DNA of 64,000 bases from Mycolicibacterium tusciae (GTDB taxonomy: Bacteria > Actinomycetota > Actinomycetes > Mycobacteriales > Mycobacteriaceae): contig NZ_MVIM01000008.1 of assembly GCF_002086795.1 (NCBI RefSeq), positions 124,001 through 188,000 of the forward strand, read 5' to 3'. Under the pieces are notes generated by a model, which saw only the letters and a list, made by a program, of their open reading frames with translations, was not told where the DNA came from and did no database searches. The position numbers and the translations under genes are program-made. Shown piece after piece: positions 37,101 through 44,556 of the stretch. Position 1 is the first letter of the stretch. Every line of letters starts with the position of its first letter.

Positions 37101-38278
37101 GCGATTGCGACAAGCCATGCTGCGGTTACGCGTAGCTGCGGCCGCGCTCGGCCATCCGGGCCGACTAGCAGGGCCCGAACTTTATTGTCGCTCAAGCCGT
37201 TGGCGACAATCCATGCGGCGGTTAGATATTCGGCGAAGGATGCATGGGCGAAGCCGAGCCGACGGGGTCCCATCGAGGCAAATAGCCCAGTCGAGAGAAT
37301 ATCTCTAACGGCATCTTCGGTAACAGCGACGGAACCGCTAAGCGTCGGCTCTGTTCCTTCGGCGATTTCGGTAATCAGCAAATCACCTGACCCAACCTGG
37401 TCTTGTCGGCCAGTCCAAACAGCAGCCGACCGGCCGAATGTGAGCCCTGCGGCAATTCTGCGCGCTACAGCAATCCGCTCGTCGATGGTGAGCGAACCAG
37501 CAAGTCCAGACTCGAGGCGGCCTTCGTTGGTCTCTTCCGCAAGCGACCGCATACCTCGGTCATATAACTCCGCCGCACGTTCCGGCAACGTACCGTCTCT
37601 CTGGAATGACCTTGCCAGCATGCGAAGCGTTTGTGGACGCGATGCGAAGGCGGAGGCCCTTGCGCCGTCCACCTCCTGCAAGAAGGAGTCGGGATCATCG
37701 CACAGCTCCGCCGCAATCGCACGCGCATCCTCGCGCCGAAGGGGCAGCAACCCCACCACTCTCAAATCGTCAAAAGAAGCTTCGAGCATGCCTTCGAGTA
37801 CATGCGACCAGACCAAACTCCGGCAGGCGATCCGTATGATCATGCGGTTGGTTGGCCAACTGCGGATTGCATTAGCGACAATTTGACCTAACTGCGGGAT
37901 CCGTTCTTGAGCCTCATCGAAGCCGTCTAGCACGAGCGCCAGCTCAGTGGAGTTTGCTTTCCACCTCTCGATGGACGGATGCCGTAGAACTTCGTTGACA
38001 AGACGATCTTCGGAGCCATACGGCGCTAGATCGATCGCGAGTACTTCGACACCGGGCGGGACCAGACGATCCGGCAATTCAAGGACTTTCGACTTGCCAG
38101 TACCCATCTCTCCGAGCATCACGAGAGCGCGTGAGTCCCGTAACTCTGACGTCGGGATAGCGTCGGGATTACCGCTGATCCGTCCTAGGATTAGGTCATC
38201 CGGATCTGCGAGGAAGCCGTCACTATCAAGGTAGAACTGGTTACCTCGCAAGTACCAGAACCGCTCAATGTCAGCCAT
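34166..38278 (-). CDS. NACHT/STAND NTPase with C-terminal PD-(D/E)xK-like nuclease (candidate anti-phage protein)
   Basis: About 1370 residues from ATG 38278 (GGAG 11 nt upstream); the frame is open to 38590 but that extension is Arg/Ser-rich and unlikely. Walker A GEMGTGKSK (56-64), Walker B LVLDGFDEA (D118, D121, E122), sensor IRIACRS, SRPQTLRML and FAHASFAEYLTAAWI, the typical post-NACHT winged-helix block, identify a NACHT-type NTPase. Residues ~450-1200 are helical repeats, the likely sensor. Residues ~1220-1340 look like a PD-(D/E)xK nuclease: NREVQV, ERADVQVDA (D1256/D1260), PIEVKG (E1277, K1279) and SQL (Q1293). Such proteins recognise phage components, oligomerise and cut nucleic acid. 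The nuclease at the C-terminus differs from the N-terminal effectors of classical Avs proteins. Confidence 0.85.
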   Translation of the reverse strand: MADIERFWYLRGNQFYLDSDGFLADPDDLILGRISGNPDAIPTSELRDSRALVMLGEMGTGKSKVLELPDRLVPPGVEVLAIDLAPYGSEDRLVNEVLRHPSIERWKANSTELALVLDGFDEAQERIPQLGQIVANAIRSWPTNRMIIRIACRSLVWSHVLEGMLEASFDDLRVVGLLPLRREDARAIAAELCDDPDSFLQEVDGARASAFASRPQTLRMLARSFQRDGTLPERAAELYDRGMRSLAEETNEGRLESGLAGSLTIDERIAVARRIAAGLTFGRSAAVWTGRQDQVGSGDLLITEIAEGTEPTLSGSVAVTEDAVRDILSTGLFASMGPRRLGFAHASFAEYLTAAWIVANGLSDNKVRALLVGPDGRARPQLRVTAAWLVAIAPGRFGWLTAVDPECFLGQVDLPTDELRAAVIDGLFMDADRRQWGFSERLDGLNHSAIADQIRPKLAGGSPDQRRLAVKLARDCKIVELLPELTGLALDPAQDDGLRTRAGYAAISIGSGAPFTDLVPLVRDDSVRGADVTDELLAVGLAASWPHAIETAEVFSMLGTPKQRNFYGGYLRFVGEFAKGLQHQDLPVAIYWLEAHLEEIDSGDFEELANAIIGLVAAADIDDDIGAVLVRIATARAENYEGLMFHRRSRQRASELLMPESRHKLVNAIIDRTTDDTVVLYLSDRPASGSGLLTADDLNWIIAEAATASGRRLDALNRVFDLTFAADRRDHVDLFLDLDDEHPIRLSRQDWVQVELESDTAAQMRRMHELINAHRRQHAPQPEDDDESVAELLERIENGDHQAFIELGRTLAMREPTQEPKVDLTTMPGWLVLDPADRERVTSAAQTYLSTRLCEPDAWLDDTSILHFAAYAGYRALTLLLRTRPTALDELSPENWTEWAPIIAAIKRTIDGPLWEDKAELLKRADAHAHPVLVEALTRSIRAAAAAGLHLFWMDEVDFLFDDDLLDLALDVINSTPGPLASGLLAVLTRKRPEAAFPLLRSQFAARDPSRRADRIAAGTLLVDHDLVGSWDLLQSEFDQDHPLALEVLGNATTVRYRQSDNLLPENVIADIYLWMRQAFDPDDDPPQPAGVHVVSPREEIGLWRDHLLATLRDRGTAAAIDALASVANALPTDASLLQIQATAMTVFSQKAWESYSIRDLVLLAQQGWSALVNTEADLQTVVVDAFAEVQRELTGANPQSHLLWDTHSRRPKSEDEISDHIRNRLVELTGGNRLVVNREVQVRRNRPSGAAERADVQVDAATDKPGPFATISLPIEVKGAWHRDLLTAMESQLVAMYMEDLHVAHGCYVVLWPDVESWDGSDSRRRVVASLDRDEVIETLAAQAQRLRDQGFFVEVVHLGIEYGRPKGS

Positions 38279-38800
38279 ATAGTGCAACACTCCATCTGAA
38301 CGAGCCAGCCAGCTACCCAACCCACGCGACGAAGGTGAGCCGGGCTTTCGCGCGTCGAAATGCTCTCGACGAGTCCCGCGCTGTGAAGCGAACCGGCCCT
38401 GGCGCGAGGTCCCTCCGCGATCCTTTAGTATCCGCGGCAGTGGCATGTAATTTGTTGTTATGGGCGCGCTATCCCCTCGAGCCCCGCGGATCGGCCCTGC
38501 ACAAGCGCCGCGAGAACGGTGTAAACGAAATTGGCGTTCCGAGCCTACGGAGAGCGCCGCGTTCATCCGCGCCAGCGCCGAAGACGCCATGGGGGCATCC
38601 CCCCAGGGGACTGGCGGATGTCACGTCGTGGGCTGATGTCCTGTTAGCGGGCCTAGGCGACGGAGAAGATAACGAGAAGCGCTAGTCGTGGCCCTGTCGT
38701 GGCCACAACTTGGCCACAGTTTCCGATATGTGCCGTGATGGCCCGTGTAGTCGTCGCGCAGGTCACGCTCGATTTCAACCTCCGACCAGGACTGGTGAGA
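38279..38800. other. Right arm of the island, no gene recognised
   Basis: 522 nt upstream of the NACHT gene. Open frames here are shadows with abnormal composition. It should contain the NACHT promoter; GATACT on the minus strand near 38430 is a possible -10. The last 120 nt hold the phased TGGCC repeats. No recombinase C-terminal R-H-R-Y signature is visible in any frame. Confidence 0.5.
38689..38717 (+). repeat. Three TGGCC repeats at 11-bp spacing next to attR
   Basis: TGGCC occurs at 38689, 38700 and 38711, exactly 11 bp apart, embedded in TCGTGGCC, TCGTGGCCAC and TTGGCCAC; the last two also form short palindromes. They are 84 bp from the attachment repeat and could be arm-type sites for an integrase or excisionase. 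Confidence 0.55.
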
Positions 38801-38824
38801 CGGTTCGAGTCCGACTGGGGGCAC
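38801..38824 (+). repeat. Right attachment site (attR), tRNA 3'-end fragment
   Basis: Exact 24-bp copy of 31183-31206. The sequence immediately 5' of it does not continue the tRNA, so this is only a fragment, as expected for the distal end of an integrated element. Confidence 0.85.
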
Positions 38825-39141
38825 TGGATAAGCATCGTTAACGGGAAGTGTGCGCTAGCCTGCCGGTCCGAATGTTGCCCTTCGACGGTGGCCCGGCGTG
38901 TGGCGCGGACCCGCGCTCTCTGTTGCGCGCACATGCGTTCGCGTCCAACCGGTGCACGCCCTCCGCGCCTTGGCGGACGTAAGCATCGCCATCTGCCGCA
39001 TTGCTTACCCGACGAATAGGAAAGCCTTCCTGTTCGGGAGCGGAACCTGGCCTTCCGGCGATTACGCGCGCGCTGCGTGATCAGAAGAATTCCTCTTGTG
39101 AAGCGGCACCTAGCCGCCAAAGGAAGCAAGAGGAGCAGAGA

Positions 39142-39534
39142 ATGAAGAACGAGAATCGCACTGCAACCCAACGGCTCGGACGCACCGCCCGAGCCATCGC
39201 CGCCGCCGGCATCGGTCTCGGTATCGCGCTCGCGTCAGCCGGCATGGCCAGCGCCGAGCCGCAGACTGAGGCGGAAATCAAGGCAGGGTGCAAGGAAGCG
39301 GGTGGTAGGTACACAACTACTTCAAGTCCAAAGGGCCGAGTCTCGGAATGTGTAATTAAGTATTCCCACGGGACAGAAATCGACGTCTACGTCGACGGCG
39401 AGTGGATCAACACGCTCCACGAGTCCAAACCGGTGATACCGACGCCGCCGCAAGTGTCGAATCCGGACCTTGCGCCGTCGTCTGCTCCGCCACCGCCGCC
39501 GGTGCAGAATCCTGTCCTGGTGCCGAAGGTGTGA
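39142..39534 (+). CDS. Small exported protein with proline-rich tail
   Basis: 130 residues. AAGAGGAG precedes ATG 39142. Residues 1-38 form a twin-basic-start signal peptide (RTARAIAAAGIGLGIALASAGMASA, cleavage before EPQ). The mature region has two cysteines (GCKEAGG and ECVIKY) that may pair, a short beta-rich core (TEIDVYVDGEWINTLHE) and a Pro-rich C-terminus (SSAPPPPPVQNPVLVPKV). It resembles small secreted mycobacterial proteins of unknown function. It is the first gene after the island. Confidence 0.85.
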   Translation: MKNENRTATQRLGRTARAIAAAGIGLGIALASAGMASAEPQTEAEIKAGCKEAGGRYTTTSSPKGRVSECVIKYSHGTEIDVYVDGEWINTLHESKPVIPTPPQVSNPDLAPSSAPPPPPVQNPVLVPKV

Positions 39535-39568
39535 ATTCGGCTTCGTCGCAGACGCTAGCGCACAAGGC

Positions 39569-39668
39569 GTATGACCAAAGCGACCGACGCGTCGCCTGAA
39601 ATGGGAATATGTGTCGACGCGTTGACCAGCTTGGGGCTTTGGTCATACACTTTGGACATCAATGTCCA
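39569..39668 (+). promoter_or_regulatory. Promoter and two inverted repeats upstream of the P450 gene
   Basis: TTGACC (39622-39627), 18-bp spacer, TACACT (39646-39651) form a sigma-A-like promoter. Immediately downstream is a perfect inverted repeat TGGACAT-CA-ATGTCCA (39653-39668). In addition GTATGACCAAAG (39569-39580) recurs as its exact complement CTTTGGTCATAC (39637-39648), the second copy overlapping the -10. The TetR-type protein encoded after the P450 is the obvious candidate to bind one of them. Confidence 0.6.
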
Positions 39669-39703
39669 TCGTCTGTCCAGCCACCAGCGGAAGTTGAAAA
39701 TCG

Positions 39704-40957
39704 ATGAACGCGCATAGCGCCACTCCCAACGTCTTTGAGGCTGGTCTCCCCACGTTCGAGTACGGCCTCAACGCCACTCCGCACGACATCCTCGACGATG
39801 TCCGAGTTGCGCAATCGCGGGCGCCTATCGCCATCGGCCCCCTCGGCCCGGAGATCCTTTCCTACGAACTTGCCCGCGAGATATTGCGCGACAACAGATT
39901 CCGCTTGCCGCCCGGCATCACCCTGGCGGCGCAGGGCATCACGTCCGGTCCGCTGTACGACAAGATGGCGACCAGTCTGCTGGGCCTCGACGGTGCGCCG
40001 CATGTGCGATTGCGCAAACTGGTTTCGAGGGCCTTCACGCCCCGCGCGACGTCGCGTCTCCAAGACACGATCCACGAGGTGGTCAACGGTCTGATCGACC
40101 AGGTAGCCGACGCCGGGCGGTGCGACGTCGTGACCGACATCGCGCGTCCTTACCCCACACCGATCATGTGTGCACTGCTCGGTGCGCCTCGCGAGGATTG
40201 GCAGTTGTTCGCGGACTGGACTGAGGAGGTCTTCAAAGCCCTCAACTTTCAGCCGGATGCCAACTTCGATGAGGCCGCGATCATGCGCGCATGGAGCGAG
40301 CTCGACGCCTATGTCGACGGCATGGTCGCAGACCGTCGAGACCACCTGACCGACGATCTGCTTTCGGAGCTCATTCGCGCCGAAAGCGACGGCGACCGAC
40401 TGAATCTCGACGAACTCCGCATGCTGGTGGCCGGCTTCCTGATGGCGGGAACGGATACGACGCGAAACCAATTGGCGGCGTCGATCCAGGTGCTCTGCGA
40501 GCATCCGGACCAATGGGTGAAGCTGCGCGAACGCCCCGAACTTGCGATGCAGGCGGTCGAGGAGAGCATGCGCCACTCACCGGCCGCCTGCATCGTGCCG
40601 CGTGCCGCCGTCGATGATGTCGAGTTCGGTGGTTACCTGTTCCCGGCAGGAACCTTCGTCTTCGCGAACACCTTTGCAGCCAACCGAGATCCAGCGATCT
40701 ACCACGATGCTGACCGCTTCGACATCGCACGCAAGGACGTTCCGCCGATTCTGACCTTCGGCGGTGGAGCGCACTACTGCCTGGGGGCGAACCTCGCACG
40801 CCGGGAACTGGCGGAAGCACTCGTAGTCCTCACCCGCCGCCTCCCTGCACCCCATCGCGCGGGCCCTGCCCCGTGGAAATCCCTTCTCGGCATGACCGGT
40901 CCGACAACTCTTCCGATCGAATTCGAGGCCGAAAGGCTGGTGACGACGGATGCGTAG
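39704..40957 (+). CDS. Cytochrome P450
   Basis: 417 residues, soluble bacterial class. I-helix AGTDTT (248-253), K-helix E287-SM-R290, and the heme-binding loop FGGGAHYCLG with C359. It would hydroxylate an unknown hydrophobic substrate using a separate ferredoxin and reductase, which are not adjacent. ATG 39704 with GGAAG upstream. Its 3' end overlaps the TetR gene by 8 nt, so they form an operon. Confidence 0.95.
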   Translation: MNAHSATPNVFEAGLPTFEYGLNATPHDILDDVRVAQSRAPIAIGPLGPEILSYELAREILRDNRFRLPPGITLAAQGITSGPLYDKMATSLLGLDGAPHVRLRKLVSRAFTPRATSRLQDTIHEVVNGLIDQVADAGRCDVVTDIARPYPTPIMCALLGAPREDWQLFADWTEEVFKALNFQPDANFDEAAIMRAWSELDAYVDGMVADRRDHLTDDLLSELIRAESDGDRLNLDELRMLVAGFLMAGTDTTRNQLAASIQVLCEHPDQWVKLRERPELAMQAVEESMRHSPAACIVPRAAVDDVEFGGYLFPAGTFVFANTFAANRDPAIYHDADRFDIARKDVPPILTFGGGAHYCLGANLARRELAEALVVLTRRLPAPHRAGPAPWKSLLGMTGPTTLPIEFEAERLVTTDA

Positions 40958-41597
40958 TCGTGGCTGGGCGGGTTCGACGCCCTCCTCGGACGAGGAAGCG
41001 ATTTCGCGCATTCTGAGTGCGGTAGACGAAGAGGTCGCCGAACACGGAGCGGCGATACGCCTTGCCGACGTCGCCCGGAGGCTGGGAGTCACTCGCCAGA
41101 CGGTGTACCGCTATTTTCCCAACGCCGACGCACTTCTCATCGCTAGCGCGATGCGTGCCGTCAACGGATTCATCGACCAAGTCGCAGACCATGTCAGCGG
41201 CGTCAACGACCCGGTCACTGCAGTGGTCGAGGCCATTTCATTCGGAGTCGAGAACCTCTCCGGTGATCCGCAGCTGGAAAGGCTGCTGACCCGGCGAGAT
41301 GAGGGTGAAGCCGTCACCTCGCTGACCTCCGACACCGCAATCGCGTTCTGCTTGTCCGTGTTTCAGCGCCTGGACGTTGACTGGACGCTGCACGGTTTCG
41401 ACACCGCCGCGCTCCGTGATCTTGCCGAGATGACCTTGCGTACCGTGCAGTCCCTGTTGACCGATCCCGGGCAGCGGCAGCGCGACGGAGACGCACTACG
41501 CCGCTTTGTTGCACGGTGGCTCGGCCCAGCGATCCTCTATCCACGGATGACGTCGCTGGAAATCTCCGATAGCTCCCACGCACCCGTGGCCAACTAG
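40950..41597 (+). CDS. TetR/AcrR-family regulator
   Basis: 215 residues. The HTH (residues ~20-65) reads AIRLADVARRLGVTRQTVYRYFPNADALL, a clear TetR signature; the C-terminal ligand domain is helical and variable. It is translationally coupled to the P450 gene and probably represses the operon through the palindromes at 39569-39668. Confidence 0.92.
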   Translation: MRSRGWAGSTPSSDEEAISRILSAVDEEVAEHGAAIRLADVARRLGVTRQTVYRYFPNADALLIASAMRAVNGFIDQVADHVSGVNDPVTAVVEAISFGVENLSGDPQLERLLTRRDEGEAVTSLTSDTAIAFCLSVFQRLDVDWTLHGFDTAALRDLAEMTLRTVQSLLTDPGQRQRDGDALRRFVARWLGPAILYPRMTSLEISDSSHAPVAN

Positions 41598-41610
41598 GCA
41601 ACCCGAGCAG

Positions 41611-43986
41611 TCACGGCGATGCCAAAGGCTCGTCCAATTGTGCGTGCGCGGCCAGAGTTGCCGTCCGCTCGGCTATCGGCGTGCGCTGCGCCGACAACAT
41701 GCGTTGCAACGCGTCGGCCGTCACGGGCGGGCTGTAGTAGTAGCCCTGTGCGACCTCGCAGCCGTAGCTGATGAGCAGGTCCGCGGTTGCCGAGTTCTCG
41801 ACGCCCTCGGCCACGCACACCATGCCCAGTTCCCTTGTCAACTCGATGACTTTGCGCACGATGATCGCCGCGGGCGGATCCTCCGCGATCGGTGCGACCA
41901 GGTTCTTGTCGAGTTTGAGCTCGTCGATGGGCAACTGGATCAGGTAGTTCAAAGCTGAATAGCCACTTCCGAAGTCATCGAGGGCGACTCGAATGCCGAA
42001 TTCATGCAACCGGATCAGGACCTCACGCGCGCGCTCGGGATCGCTCAGCACAAGGTCCTCGGTGATCTCCACGATTACGTGATCGAAGGGAAGATGGTGG
42101 TCGACCATCACCCCAGCGACCGTCGACGCCAGGCTGAGGTCGTTCAGCGACGGCGGAAAAAGGTTGATGGCGAACGGAATTGGGAATCCCATGGCGTGCC
42201 ATGCGACGGCGTCGTCGGCCGCTCGGTGCAGTACCAGCTCGGTCAGTGCTCCCATCAACCCGTTCTGTCGTGCGATAGGGAGGAACTGGTCCGGCAGCAG
42301 CGTGCCCAACCGTGGATGTGGCCAGCGCACCAAAGCCTCCACTCCGATGATCCGCCCGGTGGCCATGTGGTACTTCGGCTGGTACTCGGTGGACAGCGCA
42401 CCCTCGCTTATGGCAGTGCGCAATTCGCTCAACAGCCGCATGCCGCCCACCCGTGCGTCGTGAGCGCCGGAGCTGCACAGCGGCTCAACCTCGTCGGTGT
42501 CGACCAGCTTCATGTCCTCGTTGAACGTCGCGATTCCACCGGTGCGGGTGCGCTTGGCCGAATACAGCGCCACGTTGGCCCGCTTGAGCAGCTCCTCTGA
42601 CGTCAAGCCTGTCGTGACGGTCCGGTTCAGCTCCGCCAGTCCTGCGCTCGGCCGCACGTCGATCGACTGTTCTTCGACCGAGAATTCGGTGTCGAATGCC
42701 TCCAGGATGCGTTCGGCCGCAGTCACGGCCGGCTCGACGCCACCTTCGAGCAGTACCGCGAACTGGTCGCCGCCGAGTCGCGCCACCGTGTCGCCGGTAC
42801 GCACGCTGCGCTGCAGACGCTCCGCGGCCTCGATCAACACTGCGTCGCCTACGGGATGACCCAGGCTGTCGTTGATGAGTTTGAAGTCGTCCAGATCCAG
42901 TGACAGCACGGCAACGTCGCGACCGTCGCGGGCGTGCATGGCCACCGCGTGCGCCAGTCGATCTCCGAACAGCACTCGGTTCGCCAACGACGTCAGTGGG
43001 TCGCGCAGTGCCTGATCGGTGACTGTGTCCAAGAGCCGCCGATTTTCGGCCACGAACAGCACCTGCCGCACCAAGACTGTCGCCGTCAACAGCAGCAGCG
43101 CGGCCAATACCGGGCCGGTGTCCTTGCCGCCGAACACGTACCACACGCTGGGGATGACCGCGACCAGCAGCGGCACGTACGGCACCCACACCGCCACCCG
43201 CGTTGTGTCGTGTGAATCCACGACATGCCACCGCGCCCGAGCCGCCACCAGCGCGGCCACGGCCATCAGCATCACCCCGGCCGTCCACAGGATGTCGATG
43301 TAGTTCCCGCTCAGGTACGTGCCGTCGATGCTGAGGTACACGTACACGCTGTCGGCGATGGCCACCACCGCGATGCCGGCAGCCAGCAGACTGATCGTGA
43401 CCCGCTGGTCCGGCCCGGCCCGCGACACCATGAGCGCCGCCATCGTGAACAACGCGGCGTCAGCCAGCGGGTAGAACAGCGACAGCGCGAACGACAACGG
43501 ATCGGTTCCGCCCGCCGCCACGACGTCGTCCAGACCCGACACCCACGCCAGCGCGAAGAACGACACCGCCAATAGGAGCCCGTCGAGGAACAAGCGGGCT
43601 ACCGTGACGCCGGTGTTGCCGGTCGGCAACACCACCAGCACAAAGAGCGTGCAGACGTAAAACGACAGATAGCCCAGGTCAGCCAGCGACGGGAACGGCA
43701 CCTCCGCGTCGAGGCCCAACTCATAGACCGTCCAGATCGCGTCACCGAAAAACCAGCTGGCCAACGCAGCTGCCAGCGCTATCCATGCGATGCGCTGCCG
43801 GCCCGAGGTGGACGCGATGGCCAGCATGACGCAGGCGACGGCCAGGGCCTCGGCCACCAGAGAGCCCACATCGCTGACAACGGTGACCACGCCTGGGCCA
43901 CCCCACCCGAACATTAGCCACGACGCGTAACCGAGAAGGTAGATCGCGCCAATCCACGCGATCAGCCGAACTCTCGGTCGCTCCAC
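41611..43986 (-). CDS. Membrane-anchored GGDEF-EAL cyclic di-GMP protein
   Basis: ~791 residues from GTG 43986, which follows GGGGGTTCAC and starts VERPRVRLIAWIG; ATG 44019 is an alternative. The first ~310 residues contain about nine membrane segments, a possible sensor. The GGDEF domain has the inhibitory I-site RTGD (~396) but the active site reads GGDQF (~405-409), so the metal-binding Glu is Gln and cyclase activity is doubtful. The EAL domain is intact: EALVRW, EITED, LDDFGSGYS, ELKLDKNLV, AEGVEN. The likely net activity is c-di-GMP hydrolysis, possibly tuned by the degenerate GGDEF. It converges on the TetR gene. Confidence 0.9.
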   Translation of the reverse strand: MERPRVRLIAWIGAIYLLGYASWLMFGWGGPGVVTVVSDVGSLVAEALAVACVMLAIASTSGRQRIAWIALAAALASWFFGDAIWTVYELGLDAEVPFPSLADLGYLSFYVCTLFVLVVLPTGNTGVTVARLFLDGLLLAVSFFALAWVSGLDDVVAAGGTDPLSFALSLFYPLADAALFTMAALMVSRAGPDQRVTISLLAAGIAVVAIADSVYVYLSIDGTYLSGNYIDILWTAGVMLMAVAALVAARARWHVVDSHDTTRVAVWVPYVPLLVAVIPSVWYVFGGKDTGPVLAALLLLTATVLVRQVLFVAENRRLLDTVTDQALRDPLTSLANRVLFGDRLAHAVAMHARDGRDVAVLSLDLDDFKLINDSLGHPVGDAVLIEAAERLQRSVRTGDTVARLGGDQFAVLLEGGVEPAVTAAERILEAFDTEFSVEEQSIDVRPSAGLAELNRTVTTGLTSEELLKRANVALYSAKRTRTGGIATFNEDMKLVDTDEVEPLCSSGAHDARVGGMRLLSELRTAISEGALSTEYQPKYHMATGRIIGVEALVRWPHPRLGTLLPDQFLPIARQNGLMGALTELVLHRAADDAVAWHAMGFPIPFAINLFPPSLNDLSLASTVAGVMVDHHLPFDHVIVEITEDLVLSDPERAREVLIRLHEFGIRVALDDFGSGYSALNYLIQLPIDELKLDKNLVAPIAEDPPAAIIVRKVIELTRELGMVCVAEGVENSATADLLISYGCEVAQGYYYSPPVTADALQRMLSAQRTPIAERTATLAAHAQLDEPLASP

Positions 43987-44235
43987 GTGAACCCCCAGGT
44001 TGCGGGACTGGCCAACCATAGCAACGGCCAGCCAATCACACTGCTGAACCGTATTTGCCAGAATTGCGCTGATGGGTTGGTTTCGTGCGGCCGCAGTTAG
44101 CTCAATTCGCGCGGCGGTGTCGGTCGCGGTGTCGTCGGCGTCGAGGGCGGCACGGGCGGCCAACCTGGAAAGTTTCAGAGCATTTCCCTACAAAACGCTT
44201 CGGATTTACTCAGGTGGCGAACGCACAGTGGTCCT

Positions 44236-44466
44236 ATGACCAACTCGATGGCAGTGCGGCGCACGGCACTCGCCGTAGCTTTCGGCGCCATATTGACCGG
44301 CGTCCTCCTCATCAGTAACGAGATGGTGCATTCGGTGGCTTCAATAGCCGCCGTCGCGACCGCGGTCGCTGTCATCGGCGCCGCCGTCATCGGTTGGGAG
44401 CGTGTCATCGCCAACGCGGAGTCGATGGGCCTGGTCGCCGGACGTGAGAGCGTGCCGCACCTCTGA
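44236..44466 (+). CDS. Small membrane protein
   Basis: 76 residues with two predicted transmembrane helices (AVAFGAILTGVLLIS and AAVATAVAVIGAAVIGWE) and a short polar tail. Starts MTNSMAVRR, no strong ribosome binding site. Function unknown; lies between the c-di-GMP gene and the acyl-CoA synthetase gene. Confidence 0.65.
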   Translation: MTNSMAVRRTALAVAFGAILTGVLLISNEMVHSVASIAAVATAVAVIGAAVIGWERVIANAESMGLVAGRESVPHL

Positions 44467-44556
44467 CTCGGCGCCGGCGGTTTGCGGTCCAGGTACAGAT
44501 TCGACATTAACTTGTGACTGCTACTGTGCTCGCAAAACACGTGATGAGGAGGCCCG

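Larger units (their letters stand above)
31183..38824. mobile_element. Putative genomic island integrated at tRNA-Leu(UAA)
   Basis: A 7.6-kb segment bounded by an exact 24-bp direct repeat of the tRNA 3' end. Its genes use noticeably more A/T-ending codons than the flanks, have no counterpart in the conserved mycobacterial order, and include a NACHT-nuclease. There is no integrase, relaxase or replication gene, so the element looks like a non-autonomous or decayed island. A tRNA-fragment repeat alone does not prove mobility, but the boundary, cargo and composition agree. Confidence 0.75.

Noticed and set aside
38279..38590. N-terminal extension of the NACHT protein
   Set aside because: The extra ~104 residues are Arg/Ser/Gly-rich and unlike the rest; ATG 38278 has a Shine-Dalgarno-like GGAG and begins a well-formed helix.
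38335..38685. 116-residue plus-strand frame upstream of the NACHT gene
   Set aside because: Arg/Pro/Ala-rich shadow overlapping the likely NACHT promoter; no ribosome binding site or motif.
38653..39171. Minus-strand frame near attR considered as an integrase C-terminus
   Set aside because: No R...HxxR...Y catalytic pattern; the frame crosses the attachment repeat and is not protein-like.
39407..39646. 79-residue minus-strand frame at the P450 promoter
   Set aside because: It overlaps the secreted-protein gene and the operator region and has no start signal.
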